Shown in pieces: positions 35,798 to 48,851 of a DNA stretch of 64,000 bases; the stretch's first letter is position 1; every line of letters begins with the position of its first letter. A program made the translations under genes and the position numbers. The stretch comes from Liolophura sinensis (Eukaryota > Mollusca > Polyplacophora > Chitonida > Chitonidae). Location: assembly GCF_032854445.1 (NCBI RefSeq), contig NC_088297.1:8979375-9043374 (forward strand). Direction: 5' to 3'. The notes below the pieces were generated by a model that was not told the DNA's origin, ran no database searches, and saw nothing but the letters and a program-made list of their open reading frames with translations.

Positions 35798-36113
35798 ACA
35801 GGTAGATCCAGGACCAATCCTTGATCGAGTCACACCTAAGACTTTAAAAGAGGAAGTTGTAACTTCCTCGCTTGGTGTTCAGCGTTATGGGGAAGTGCAA
35901 CGACTGGTTGACCCGTATCGGTATAATGGCTCGGGGGGGGGGGGGGGGGGGGGGGCGCTTACTTGCCTTCGGTAAGTCGTCTCAGTGAAGCAGCACTAGA
36001 TAAAAGAGCGGTGGGAAATCCGTCCTGCTACAAGGAGACACATTACATGTACATGCACCCATATGACTGAAAAATTGTTGAGTACGACGTTAAACCCCAA
36101 GCACTCACTCACT
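35798..36113 (+). mobile_element. SINE-B copy with G-run and typical 3' end
   Basis: CTTTAAAAGAGGAAGTTGTA, CTCGCTTGGTGTTCAGCGTT, then a run of about 22 G at 35934-35955, and the 3' end TTGTTGAGTACGACGTTAAA plus CCCCAAGCACTCACTCACTC. This 3' end is one I associate with molluscan repeats. Confidence 0.65.
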
Positions 36114-37224
36114 CTAAATTTATTTGGCAAACACTCTTGTTGTGTGATAAAGGTTCTGTTCTCCAAGGTCTCGTTATTAGTGTTGATTCTGTGCCCTTTT
36201 AAGATCCATATTCAGGGGTCAGTTGCTCAAAAGTGTACCAAAAGTTAAAATCTTAATACAAGCGTTATCTCAATACAAAGTAGATATAAATGACGCTTTA
36301 ATCTGGTCTAAGGTAACACCCTAAACACTTGAGAAAGCCGACCCCAGGCCCCGGGATCACAAAACAGTCTTACACTTTAGTGAAAATTTCAAATCACTTT
36401 AAAATTGTTAATCCTTACGTAACAAAGTCAAAATATTGCTTGACAACATAATGTCTGGTTAAGTTTTGGTAACACTAATTTCAGCTAAATTAACAGAAAG
36501 GAATATACGAAGTTTAATGATTGAAATTCTGTCTTAATTCTAAGATCGCTCCCTGGGGCCTGGTGCTAAAGGTCATGCCAATCTTGATATTTATTCGACC
36601 GGTGATAACGACGGCTTTTCTTTAAACACGAAGCAATCACTAAACGATGAACCCGAGGGAAAGACGAGGTGTACCCATGTGGAACTCTGCCGCTATTGCA
36701 AGTTTACGTTTTTTGCAGTAATCCCACGGCAATCATGCATGTTTACAAGTGGAAGAAAGGACCCAGGTCAAAACCTCAACTCCTCAGCAGGTTCATGAAA
36801 AGGACAATACCGTACAAAAGCAATGGCGGAGCTGGGCTCGAACTTATGACCTCTTAGGTCAGGTGGCACAGAACTGTGGATGCAGACAAAAGTACAGGCA
36901 TCTTAACCACAATAAGCGTCTACATAAAAAATAAAATTAGAAAGTATTAGGGTCACGCAAACAGCTGTAGTACTTTTTATTGAACAATCTGCCGTAATAA
37001 TTATATAGTCCTATACGTTTGGCTTTATCAACTTAAAAGACCAATTTAGAGACACTTATTGTCTCTGTACGGTACACACTGGCAAATCATTGATGTGTTT
37101 AAAGATAAGCCGGGAAATGCTATGATGGTGCGTGTGATACTGCCAGCGTTCTGCATTATATGTTCCCGTTAAATTTGGGAGTTGGTTTCTCCGCAGTATG
37201 AATCTTGTTTTACATGTATTATCC
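36114..37224. other. Noncoding stretch
   Basis: No gene seen. About 36750-36935 has a minus-strand tRNA-like pattern (TGTGGTTAAGATGCC and AAGTTCGAGCCC), probably a decayed SINE of a third type. Confidence 0.4.
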
Positions 37225-39245
37225 TCAGGAGTGTAATTGAAAAGGTGTAAACAACAATGAATTCAGTGGACATGGGAGGATAGACAGTAGAGAATTAATG
37301 ACAAAGAATGCAACCATTTTTAGACAATGGAGAATAACGACCAAAGAATGAAATGGATATGGGATAATGAGCAATGAAGAATAAACTAAAGAATGCAAAG
37401 GACATTGGGTGATAGCTAGTTAATGGAGAACACACAGGTAAGAATGCAAATAAACCGGTGTGGTGAATTTATTTATTTATTTGATTCGTGTTTTACGCCT
37501 TTCTCGAGTATATTTCACCAGAATTACGGTGGGAGGAAAACAGGTGCTGGAACACACGGGTGCGATAGACAATGGTGTGGAAACAACAAAGAAGGTAACT
37601 GACATGGGGTGATAGACCATGTGGAATAAAATAACAGAGCAAAGGACAGAATGACAAACAACAGAAGAAAATAAAAAAAAATGCAATGGACATATGACAA
37701 TCGACAACGGAGAACAGAGAACAAAGAGTGAAATGCATCTGGGATGACAGACAATGGAGAAAACACGGAGCAATATACAACAAAGATTATTATTGACATG
37801 TGTGACAGACAGTGGGGAATACAAAGGTAAGAATTTAATTGAAAGGATGTGATACACAGTGGAGATTAAACAACAAAGAATGAGATGAACGTGGGATGAT
37901 AGACAATGGAGATTAAACGACAAAAAATGTAATGCGCATGGCATGATAGACAATGGAGATTAAACGACAAAGAATTTAATGCACATGGCAAGATAGACAA
38001 TGGAGATTAAACGACAAAGAATGCAATGGACATGGCATGATAGACAATGGAGATTAAACGACAAAGAATGCAATGGACATGGCATGATAGACAATGGAGA
38101 TTAAACGACAAAGAATGTAATGGACATGGCATGATAGACAATGGAGGTTAAACGACAAAGAATGTAATAGACATGGCATGATAGACAATAGAGATTAAAC
38201 GACAAAGAATGCAATGCACATGGCATGATAGACAATGGAGATTAAACGACAAAGAATGCAATGCACATGGCAGGATAGACAATGGAGATTCAACTATAAG
38301 GAATGTAACTCACATGGGATGACAGACAATGGAGATTAAACAACAAAGAATGCAAAGGACATGCGATAATAGACAATGGAGATTTAATGACAAAGAATGC
38401 AACTGGTATGGGGTGATAGGCAATGGAGAATTAGTGGCAAAGAATGCAACTGGTATAGGTTGATACAAATTAAGAACAAGGAAAGGAAAGGACATGGGAT
38501 AACAGACAACGGAGAATAAACGACTAAAATGGAGTCACCAAAGGTTTATAGACAAAGGAAGAAAAAAGACGACAACAAAGAATGTAATGGACTTGCATGG
38601 GGTGATAGATAAGGGAAAATAAAGAACACAGAACGGAATGGACATGACATGATAGACAAAAAAATGGAGTTACCACAGGATTAATATAAAGATCATGGGA
38701 TGACAGACATCGGAGACTAAGCAACAAACAATGTAATTAACACGGGGTTATAGACAATGAAGAATAAACAAATAAGTATGCAATGGACACTAGGTGATAG
38801 TAAATAGCAAAGAATATAATTCACTTGGGCTAAACAATGAGAACACACAGGCGAAAATGTAAACTGACTGGCACTGAGACATTGGCTGACACAATGGGAA
38901 ACAAACAACACAGAAAGCAATTAGCATGCGGTGAGGAAAAATGCGGAGTAACAAACAGGAAAGCAAAGGACAGCATAGTAGACAATGTACAATAGACGAC
39001 AAAGAATGCGGTCAGCACAAGGTGCTAGACATAGGAATAATATACAACAAAGAATGAGGTGGACACTGGGTGATAGACAATGGAGAATAAAGGGCAAAAA
39101 ATATAACTGATATGGTGTGATAGCTAGACAATAGAGAATACAGAAGCAAGAATGTAAATGACATGGTGTGATAGACGATGGAGAATAACAAAGAATGCAT
39201 TGGACATGGAATGAAGAGTATATAACAAAGAATAAAACTGATATT
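37225..39245. repeat. 47-bp degenerate minisatellite, about 40 copies
   Basis: The unit GATAGACAATGGAGATTAAA plus CGACAAAGAATGCAATGGACATGGCAT recurs at 47-base spacing, best conserved at 37,900-38,330 and decaying to both sides. A truncated SINE-A (37466-37550) is inserted in it. The long minus-strand open frames here are translations of the repeat. Confidence 0.92.
37466..37550 (-). mobile_element. Truncated SINE-A inside the 47-bp array
   Basis: TTTATTTATTTATTTGATTC, GTGTTTTACGCCTTTCTCGA, GAATTACGGTGGGAGG: tail-side 85 bases only. Confidence 0.8.
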
Positions 39246-39295
39246 CTCATTGCCTGCATTTATGTTGACTTCTCAGCCAAAGAGATCTAGCACCT

Positions 39296-39342
39296 CCCCC
39301 CCCCCCCCCCACACCCCACCCCCACCCCACCCCCAAACCCGG
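39296..39342. repeat. C-rich low-complexity tract
   Basis: A run of C broken by CACACCCCACCCCCACC at the right edge of the 47-bp array. Confidence 0.9.
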
Positions 39343-39566
39343 TAATCTTCTTTTACAGAGGTAAAATTATAGGAAAAATATGAATATTTCTGAAAATATA
39401 GGACATTTATAGGATCCTATATAAATTGAGGAAATTATAGAATATTTTAGCATGGATGAATTAGGTACATAAAAAGGTATTTTTGTCCTTTATCAAGAGA
39501 AAGATTTTAATGTTAAAAAGTGTTTTTGTCTGGCACTAATAGGCCACTACTGTGTTGTCTTGGGGG

Positions 39567-40054
39567 TCAAGTGGAACAGAAGTTGTCAACAGACGCCAAC
39601 CGCTTGTCTGCCAGAGACAGTTGCTTTCGTCTCGCCGTGAACTTCTTCTGGCTGGCAGAGAACACTGGCGAGGTACATATGCAATGCGGGTAGCCGGACT
39701 CTTTCAGGAATCGACTGAGGTAGGACCGAAACTTTGTGAGCGACAAGGACTCGTAGTCTTCCCCTGAGGGTTTGCATAGTACCGCGAAGAAGCCACCAAG
39801 GTAGCCGTCCAGGGCCTCCGGGGGAATGGTCTCAACTTGCCGACACTCGTTATAGCACGCCCACAGCCACCGCTCCAGCGTGGCTACGGCCTTGACGATG
39901 TGGGCCACCGTCTGCCCGGTCTTCTCCTCCGATTTGGGCACACGGGTCCTGATGTTCCCGTAGTTGTAGCGATCCGGGAAATGCGGCGGATAGAGTCCAG
40001 AGGCGAGGTTATTATGACCTTGGACAATTCCATGGGCGCTCAGTACACCGAGAA
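39567..40054 (-). CDS. Terminal exon: recombinase-core-like domain, module D8
   Basis: Acceptor TGTGTTTCCACAG, then TT completing a split codon (phase 1), then 161 residues to a stop at 39567. The motifs are GLYPPHFPDRYNYG (degenerate leader), VATLERWLWACY, VETIPPEALDGYLGGFF, a G-E-D-Y turn, RFLKESGYP and a C-terminal basic helix. It is the last of eight same-strand modules between 39.6 and 64 kb. The 'G-E-D-Y-E' turn links it to the plus-strand P1 and P2 modules, while the leader links it to the D group. No start codon is placed sensibly in the exon; it must be spliced to upstream exons. Confidence 0.8.
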
Positions 40055-40463
40055 CTGTGGAAACACAAAGCACATTCGGTTAATTTGACTTAGGATAATT
40101 GTGCCATCGGTTTTGGGCATTAGAGTAGGCCTTATGCTTTTTAAGATCATTTCAAGTTAGTGTGTGAAAAGTGGTTAAAGAAAAGTGCTGATGAAGTAGA
40201 CCTATCCGTTGTCACATGAAAACATTTTCCTCAGTCCGGAATAAAATGTCAAAGACATCAATAAATACTTCCAAATCTTCAGCGACACCCCTCGCCTTGG
40301 GTTACAAGTGTAACGTTTTCCAGATCACCGAAATGGGTCCAACATAAGGTTCCACAATGTCATAGACACCGAATGAAGTATTCATAAGCAGAACAAACGG
40401 ATCACAAAACAATCTTGGACTTCAGTAAAAATTTAAAGGTTACAAGAAAAGTCCTTCACAATT

Positions 40464-40510
<47 letters not shown>

Positions 40511-42448
40511 TCTTTGGTTTAATAATTAAAAGAAAAAGTTGATCTTAGTACCCTGCCACACAAGAAGAAACTGGAAACAATCTACATGACTGTACATGCT
40601 GTACATACAGGACAACGGGCAGTTTTATATGTGGTTGAAACTGCAATACACCACCAGGCCATGAGAAGTAACTTATCAACTTTCTCACACGTGACGCATA
40701 GATGTTCACGTGGGGAGTGAACTTGACGGCAAGTCATCTCCAGCATCTCGACTATCATAGTGATTGAAAGGCATGTATCTCGGTCGCGTAAGAAATAGGC
40801 AACGCAAAGGTGGTAAACTGAGGGAACACAGTTTACGGAGATATCCATAGGCAAAAATGGTACATATAGGAAACACAGTTTTACGAGATGCAGAAAAGTA
40901 ACGATGATAAATAACGGAAACCCAGTTTAAGGAGATACCGATTCATCGTTGATCAGCTGTTGTGAGAGACAGACACTCCTTGGCTCAGCTGTATTTTTAC
41001 TGTACTGTATTTTCTTTCTCAGTCCACTTAAGCGTGACCACTGTTAGACCATTTAACCAAGGATCTACTTGTCGATAATCTGCATTGCTTCAACTTCTGC
41101 CAAACATTGATTAGTCTTCAATTTGGCAGAGATGAAAAACGAGCTAACTGGCGTCACGCGTCTCGAACAAACAGGTGCCAACATAGGACTTTTGACGATA
41201 ACGATCTGACGGTAAGACGTACAAAAAATTCATACCATTTTAATGTGGTCTCATACATTTAGGGAAGAATTTAGCCAGACAAATAAAACACATGATAAGA
41301 GATATTCAAACAGACGCATAGCTTTCATCACAATATTTCTTTTAAAAGCTAATGTCCACATATATCTGCAATTCCTATGACCAGAGTATTTGCTGATACC
41401 ATCCAATAGTGTGGGTTCTACCGGAACTCCTCGGTAAGCATAAACTGACTCATGTCCGGAAGGTTACAGCAGTGTCCTTACTTAACAGTTCAACAGATTA
41501 ATTTCAGCTCTTAATGTCTAATTCACAAATATTCTAAGATATATTGTAACGTTCTGTAAACATGAACACACTTAACATAACCAGGTGACTGGTGGCTTGA
41601 TGGCACCAAGAGTTACAACAGCCAGGCTTGTATAGAAGCAAAACGGTCACCTCAGGTTTGAAGCCCAATGTGGTACAAGTGGTACAAATACTATTAATAG
41701 CTCTATACATCCAAAAAGACTAGAGACATGAATGCGGATGCCAAATGGTGGGAGAATATAACTTATTAACAGGGTAAAGTAAATATTCAGCAGTCTGTCT
41801 ATTATTTGGTTACAATGCCACACACATTCAGAGGTTTTCCTCTTTCACAGTTATTTGCTCAATAAGATAGCAGAAGATTTTTTTCTCTCTCTCTCTTCTA
41901 ATTCGTAAGAGAGAGTTCTACTTCATAGTAAGACTTTTTTTTTGAAGTTTTCATGAGATGGACATTTCCAAGAGTTGGCTCGAAAGGATTTCATATTCAC
42001 AAATATCCCCTATTTTCATCAACAAAAATACACATCGAGTATTTACTAACAAAAACAGGTCAGTCAATATTTCACTGGCACTGTAGTAGAGCGTTGAGAT
42101 GCCGACATTTTCAGCACGACTTGATTTATTGGGTTTCTTTATGGTAGTTAAAGCCGCACTTCACTTAAACGGACACGCTGTTTCCACACGCACTTCACTA
42201 TAGTATATGTAGCTGATGACAAGCATTACACTATGGTTGAAGTCATGATTTAACAACTGATTTTCAGGTCATGTCAACTGTAACCAATAAATATTTATAA
42301 AAAGACATTATTATACGATATTATACATACAACTGATGACAAGCCTGAAAAGTACCACATTCCAATTATTTGGTGGACACAAACTTTACGATTGAAGTTA
42401 ACATTAATGTACATTACAATTTCTCAATAATTTACTTTTTGACGTAAG
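40055..42448. other. Spacer between modules D7 and D8, with microsatellite
   Basis: (AT)n(GT)n microsatellite at 40461-40509. A Cys-rich minus-strand frame at 40582-40854 lacks splice support and is not called. Otherwise nothing seen. Confidence 0.5.
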
Positions 42449-42921
42449 TTATTTCTTCATTTTGACCAGATCGTTGAGTTTTTTCAGCCTCTTGCAATAC
42501 GCAGTTCTGCTTTGCAGGAATTTCCCGGAGGACATCATGCAGCACTCATAACCGCTCTCATTAAGAAAGCGTTTGATGCAGTAGTGGAGTTTTCGAAAAG
42601 AAACAGGCCCGTACTCCTCTCCGGATTCCTTCTTTACCACGCGGTAGAATTCCGCAAGGTAAGCGTCCAGTTCTAGGGGCGGTATGGTCTCGGTCTGGCG
42701 ATCATCGGCGTACTTGCTCCACATCCAACGCTCTAGGATCCTCATCGTTTTCACCATGTCCCGAACAGTAAACTGTGATTTTTGGTCCGCGTAACGCTCC
42801 ACGCGTTTTCTGATCATGGCGGACTGGAGACGGGAAGGGTAAACGTTAGGATATAGGTGATTAAGTTCAGAGTAGTCGATTGTCTGAGTCCCGGCTGCAA
42901 GACCGTGCACAGTGGATTGTC
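42449..42921 (-). CDS. Terminal exon: recombinase-core-like domain, module D7
   Basis: Acceptor CTTTTTCCCATTGTCAG, then GA completing a split codon (phase 1), 156 residues to TAA. Leader LNHLYPNVYPSRLQS; core ILERWMWSKYADDRQTETIP, LELDAYLAEFYRVVKKESG, then YGPVSFRKLHYCIKRFLNE and a short basic tail. All family blocks are intact, so it looks functional. The Trp-Met-Trp variant of the ERWLW block is shared only with the 47.3-kb module, suggesting these two are close duplicates. Confidence 0.82.
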
Positions 42922-43135
42922 CTGACAATGGGAAAAAGACATCCAGTTAGTTTCTAGAAAACCAAAAATACAAGTTTTACATTCTACAGTACATGAACTG
43001 TATGGCTGTGTTATTTTTTCCAGAGATGAAATAACAAAGGACCAGATTACGCAATTTATACATGGCCATTTACCAACTATTACACGGTTGTCGATGCTCT
43101 TGGTTTACTCTTCACGCTGTAGTCGTTTATATTAT
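42922..43135. other. Spacer
   Basis: Nothing seen. Confidence 0.4.
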
Positions 43136-43440
43136 ATACGAATATTTCCTGAGAATACGATTGAGTAAATATGAATGAATGAGTATAAACGGATATTTCT
43201 TGAGAATACGATTGAGTAAATATGAATGAATGAGTATAAACGGATATTTCTTGAGAATACGATTGAGTAAATATGAATGAATGAGTATAAACGGATATTT
43301 CTTGAGAATACGATTGAGTAAATATGAATGAATGAGTATAAAAGGATATTTCTTGAGAATACGATTGAGTAAATATGAATGAATGAGTATACACGGATAT
43401 TTCTTGAGAATACGACTGAGTAAATATGAATGAATGAGGA
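43136..43440. repeat. 51-bp minisatellite, about 6 copies
   Basis: The unit GGATATTTCTTGAGAATACG plus ATTGAGTAAATATGAATGAATGAGTATAAAC repeats almost exactly. The unit length is a multiple of three, giving misleading open frames on the minus strand. Confidence 0.95.
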
Positions 43441-43605
43441 ATACACTGGGTGTTCAAGACGCGTCGAAACTTGTAACCGGTACCTTTGCATGACTGGTGT
43501 GTGAATCTGGCGTGCCTTTCTGAAATTTGCTTTTAAACCTGTCTGCCAGTTTCCACAAATTTGACTGATAATATTTAGCTCACACATGGAGACCGGTTGT
43601 AAAAG

Positions 43606-43745
43606 AAAAAGTCTGCTAGCAACCTGCGAATGGTCGTAGTTTTCCCCTCCGGTTACCTCCCACCATAATGCAGGCCGCCATGGTATAAGTAATATATTCT
43701 TCAGTATGGCGTAAAACACTAATCAAATAAACAAATCAAATAAAT
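43606..43745 (+). mobile_element. SINE-A copy, 5' truncated
   Basis: CTGCTAGCAACCTGCGAATG ... CCATAATGCAGGCCGCCATG ... CAGTATGGCGTAAAACACTA plus an A-rich tail. Confidence 0.85.
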
Positions 43746-45613
43746 CGAAGATGGGGATGTCCTCGCGAGAGTATTAGTACCGGTTAACCCTCTTTCACCT
43801 GACTGTACTATCCCCATCACTCAACACTGTAAAATCGACTTGATTGGTCGGCTTACCGACAGTCTGTTACCATGGGAGTTCATAAATCTATTTTTTGAAA
43901 ATTCTCATATCTAGGAGAAAGCAAATATGATAATGGCGCTCATTTTACTGGATATTTCGGAGGTCTTGACAGAGAAAAGCTACCAAGATTGGTATATGCA
44001 CTGTTTCCTCTCAGGAATGAGCACACGTGGCACGAGCATGAGTGGAAAGTTAAAATCACCCGAATGCAGCTAGTGTCGTTAAAAACTGAAAACTGTCGTA
44101 TATGCATCGTGTTGAATGTTATGAAGCATGGTTTTCAGACATCAGCCAGCACATTTATTGATTCCTCATTAACGTCTGTTGATGAGCATGTCCGAATAAA
44201 TAAGCCTTGGCTGTTTAACTGTTTAATACACAACACCTAATAAAAAGCATACAGGTCATTGGAAATCAATACGGGGTTTGTATGACATGTTTCATTAACA
44301 ATGCTACTGAATATCATGTCATTGAACATCTGAGATTCTGGCCTATATGTCTCAACGGTCAGAATATACTGTGCTAGGATATCAAGTGTTGAAGACTTTC
44401 ACGTTGGCAAGCCAGCATCTGCGGCATGGTACACAAACCATTATACAGTAAAGCAAAAGAGACACCTATACTTAGGACGTTGAGTTACAGAGAAAACACT
44501 TGGGTAGTCAGAATTAAAAGCATACTTTGAATATAACATTTATTCAAGTAAAATTTCCGAACACTCATTACAAGACAGTGCTCCACAATTAATGGAAAAT
44601 GAAACCAGTAACAAGAGGACGACAAGAACGTGTACATTTTAAAGCATGACATATGAAGATGAAGTTGGATTTACAAGACCAAAATGCAAAGTTGCAAGAA
44701 AACATGGGTTATTCCGTAATACTTGACTTGGTAGAAAATGCCAAAGGATATATATTATGAGATTTCTACACTATTTACAGCTGTATTTCAGTAAAACAAT
44801 ATGAGTTACACTCAATAACTGTTAGTATCAATACCACCGCGAACCCGGATTTTGATGATCATACATTTATCTATTTCACAAATGTTTCATGTTATGTTTT
44901 ATGAATATTTCACTCACAAGACAGAGGTTCATATAATATTTTGGAAGGACGTCTGGAAGCCTCACAGAAGAGACACAAGAGGGTAAGTCATGAATTTTGT
45001 AATTTACGGTACTTTCAACAGGTGAGCCAAAACGGACATCATTTACAGCCTCTCTTTTCAGGAAGAGGGCGTATCAAGAGATGTCCTGGTGAGGTAACTC
45101 AAATTAGAAAGTTGACTCACAGAGGAAATAAAAAAAAGGATGAGCAATTATGCTAATCGCCTTAATAAAAGGGTTGTTTTGTAGTTTTAAACAAAATTAA
45201 TGATACAGTTTCTGTCTGACATAGCATTTTTCTATATTTAACATTCACATATTTTTAAATGATTTGTAAAACATTTAGACGAGTCATTCAATAATGTTTA
45301 CAGCTTGAAACATCCAGTGTAGGGGAAATGTTCTGATTGAATGTCATATAGAATGAATATCTTAAAACGCACAACCAATTATGAGAAGGGTTCATAGTTT
45401 CTGCTTGCTGGAGATAATCACCTATATTTCTATAATTACTGAGACAATTTCCCGGTATAATGCACCAACAGAGGAAATATACCCCATAAGTATAAAACTA
45501 CAAACATACACATACAATATACACAGACACATACCGTACGCCTAAAAAATCAGGAACTAGGGATTTTTTAGTCAGAGGGTACGTTTAACGCTCTAAGTGA
45601 ACAACCAATACCA
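43746..45613. other. Noncoding stretch
   Basis: No supported gene, RNA or element. Short open frames (43989-44240, 44941-45156) have no recognisable content. Confidence 0.45.
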
Positions 45614-47245
45614 TTATTTATTTATTTATTTATTTGCCCGGTGTTTTACGCCGAACATTTCACTTAAATACGACGATAGCTAGCACTGTGGTAGCAGGAA
45701 ACCTGACAGAGCCCAGTGTTATGTATGACTATTTAACGTTTTCATGTACTGTTAGTCTGCGGACCTTTGTGAAAGCATAACAGGCCCTGTTATATATGTA
45801 CAGCGCGGACCTGGCCGAAAGCACCTTGTTCAATGCTCTATTAATTTAACTGGCTGTTCATTGGCTGTTAATTCTGTGTCTAAGAATAGTTGAATCCACC
45901 TGGACCGTATATAAGCCGTGTTTTCTGTGCAGAGTGAAGGAAGAGAACAAAACTGTTAACCAATAAATAAAGGCACTACTGTTGTTTTCTCTCTGTGTAA
46001 ATTTCTGTATAGGCAACTCATTGTAATTCTTTAATGCAGATCTATGTATTTCTAATGTAAAGATAACGTTAATCTCTGTAAATAGCTTACTATTTATCCC
46101 CTTTCTGTTAAATGACCATGGCAGCATTTGAACCTATACAATAAGCTGTAACATGCTACCACAAAGAGGTAAACCCCACTAATTGACTCATGTACATATG
46201 TAAATAGTATACCAACGCACTGCTGTTATGTAACCAAAATATTCATGTGTTAAAAAAAAATAAAATAAAATAAAACACTGATTTGATGGGCCACGATATC
46301 CGCCAGGAAAGTGGCCCTAAAACCAGTAAATAAACAAAAAGAAAAAAACAGAGTGAAGGTATTTTTGCTGCATCCACTGGGAGCCAGGAGAGTGTGAGAC
46401 GCTCTCGTATCGAGTCCATTATTTTGATATGAGCTGGTGATGCCAGTTTCATTTGGGAGGACAGTTTTTTTTATGCCGGCACCGTTTGTGTACCACAGTA
46501 GTACTGATGTCTGGTTTATGTGAATTTCTGCGGAAGTCACGTTTATTGGTGTTCGGATCTTGATTATGATTATACAGTGTGGACTGTGTAATTTGTTTAA
46601 CACGCTGACCTCACCTGACCGACAAGGTCGTCAAGGACTCTAAACTGAAGTTTTCAGTTTTGGCAAAGGACGTTCGTTCTGCCACAAGGTGACATTACTC
46701 TACGTCTCTGAACGGCTCGTTTGTGAGCTTCTGCGGGAGCTGTGACTGATCTGAAGTGGATTATACCTCCATGCCTGTATTTACCCTGTGTTGTGCTCTG
46801 CGGGTGTGACGTCATTCAAAGGCTTGACTGTTCCAGTTCTGTGTAACCTGTGTACTGTGTTCGTGTTCGCTAACCTAGCGAAGTACCTGACTGGGACAAT
46901 TTGTGACTTGTGAGAATTGTGTGTTTATCCCATGGTCTTTACGTTGGATTTCCTGGAATACATTCCTTGGGATGCAAAGGTGAACTGGAAACTTGTAAAG
47001 ACCGGTAATACTGATGTGCATGTTGTTGTTGTTGAACTGTCTGTAAAACTGTACGTCTCATTTTATATATAAAGCATCGTTTACATTGTAATATTGAGTC
47101 ACTGAGTCTGTTTTCTGTTGCTGCTTTCAATACCGTAACACCAGGGAAAAACCCACGACAATCCACAGGTTACGTACGACAAGAGCTGGACTTAAACACA
47201 CAGTGACCTAATTATTGTAAGGGTTCTGGGTTCAAACATTATTCA
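45614..47245 (-). mobile_element. SINE-A copy split by the LTR-like insertion
   Basis: The tail-side half (45614-45716: TTTATTTATTTGCCCGGTGT ... GACAGAGCCCAG) and the head-side half (47145-47245: GGAAAAACCCACGACAATCC ... TGGACTTAAACACACAGTGA) are contiguous in SINE-A order once the insert at 45717-47140 and one CCAG are removed. Confidence 0.82.
45717..47140 (+). mobile_element. Solo LTR-like insertion (1424 bp)
   Basis: Starts TGTTATG and ends CGTAACA, i.e. TG...CA ends with a short inverted repeat, flanked by a direct CCAG (45713-45716 and 47141-47144). It interrupts a SINE exactly. Inside are ATTGGCTGTTAATTC, a TATA-like GTATATAAGCC at about 45907 and AATAAATAAAGG at about 45962, the promoter and poly(A) signals expected of an LTR. 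No gag or pol remains, so a solo LTR left by recombination is inferred. Confidence 0.72.
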
Positions 47246-47347
47246 CGGAAAGATATTTGCGCACCTTTACCAAGGTCGTGCGCCTGCGCTTCTTACCCAT
47301 ATCAGCGTGTTATTACTGTCCTCAACATAAGATGATTTAAAATAAAA

Positions 47348-47826
47348 TCACTTTGTCTTCTTGAACAACTGGCAAAGTTGCCTCACCCTATGAGTAAAGG
47401 CAAGTCGACTGCTAACAAATTCAGGCGAACTTGCAATACAAAACGGATATTGGTTTTCCTTCAAATACCGATTGATGCAATATCTATGTTTCCGGAATGA
47501 CCCTGGTTCGTACAAGGTTCCGTTTTCCTTTTTCAGCACCAGGAAGAACTCCTTTAAGTACTTGTCCAAATCCTGAGCTGGTATTTTCTCCACTTGGCGT
47601 TCGTCTTTGTACTTACTCCACATCCATCGTTCTAAAATAGTGAGACTTTTTACCATATCAACTACGGTGCCTGCTGCCATTTGGCCCGGAAGACGCTCCA
47701 CGCGTGCTTTCACACAGGATGAATGTAGGTGTGGTGGATACAATGACGGGTATAGATGGCTGTTTTCACGGAGGTCCTCGGATGTGTCGTCACTCGTTGG
47801 GAAGATAGTGTCAATTTCAAGATGCC
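47348..47826 (-). CDS. Terminal exon: recombinase-core-like domain, module D6
   Basis: Acceptor CCTTTTTTTCAATCAG, then GG (phase 1), 158 residues to TAA. The frame opens well upstream of the first ATG: HLEIDTIFPTSDDTSEDLRE, then SHLYPSLYPPHLHS. The core is ILERWMWSKYKDERQVEKIP, LDKYLKEFF, a G-T-L-Y turn, CINRYLKENQYPFC and a basic tail. Every block is intact. It lies only 1.0 kb downstream of module D5, the tightest spacing in the array. A lone ATG start would lose the leader motif that all D modules share, so splicing is the better model. Confidence 0.82.
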
Positions 47827-48851
47827 CTGATTGAAAAAAAGGAAGGAAAATGGCAGATTTATTATTGATGACTTACACATGACCATGCCAGATATTTGAT
47901 GCAGTTAGGCTAAGAAGGAGCTGCACAACTTGTGGAGTTATACAGTTATCCTGTAACGGTCATGCAGAAAGTAGCTGGTTACAAAACAAAACAGCGCCAT
48001 AGTCAGGCATACATTTTAACATACAAGAAATGTGCCTAGCGTTCTAGGAGCTGATTTACTTATTTCTTTAAGCACTCAAACTGCTTCCTCCCATAGTAAA
48101 GAGTTCACGTGATATGTCCGAAGTCTCTCTTCAGTTACTCGCTATGAACAACTGTAAGCACTTGGAGACTGGAAATGAATGTATTGACACGGTAGTTTAT
48201 GATGTTCTATTTCACGATAACCACACACAATTCCTCCAGATTTATACTGTATTCTTTGGGAAGGATGGTTTTTTAACCTCTGATAACTTCGCGTTTGCTG
48301 CAAAGACAACACACCAAGTTCTAGGCCACAGTGCTTAGGGTTACTATTTACGCATTTACATTACAACAGTTAGAAAAAAAAACACCAAGGTATTAAAATT
48401 GAGGAGAGACCATATTTCACAGATTAAACGTGTGACCAACTGTCAGATATCACACTGCCGTAGCTCCTCGGGTTTTACTCTCTATGCTGCATATCTTTTA
48501 TGTTGAAGCCTTGTGTCGCGTCAGTGTATTACTTCAGTGAGAAATCCGTGATCCTAAGGCAAGGGTTGCATGGGCATGGAAAGTTAAACGTGTAGAGTAC
48601 AGTTCAACATACACATACGATCTGCTTCCAAACCCCATATCTCACATCACTGCCTGACTTAAGTGTTAAAAACGCAGCTCATTCGTGCAGTAAAACAAAG
48701 TAAAAGCCATGCCTGCAGTGTACATGTATGTCCATCTTGCATATTAATCATTCATGAATATTCTTTAGCGAGATAAACACTAGGAATTACAACATCACGT
48801 GTCTAGTATACTGGTATAAAAATTAGAATCGTATCACCATCTTCGCTACGT
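47827..48851. other. Spacer between modules D5 and D6
   Basis: Nothing seen beyond AT-rich DNA. Confidence 0.4.

Noticed and set aside
37477-39259. Hydrophobic Cys-rich minus-strand frames
   Set aside because: All fall in the degenerate 47-bp array and follow its period.
40582-40854. Cys-rich minus-strand frame (CPVC, CVTC motifs)
   Set aside because: Spacing does not fit a zinc-finger class, and the flanking DNA contains local repeats of the same phrases (GAACACAGTTTACGGAGATA), suggesting noncoding repeat.
43080-43719. Minus-strand frames with a 17-residue repeat
   Set aside because: Generated by the 51-bp minisatellite plus a SINE.
46250-46603. Minus-strand frame of 117 residues
   Set aside because: Inside the solo LTR, antisense to its apparent promoter and without motif support.
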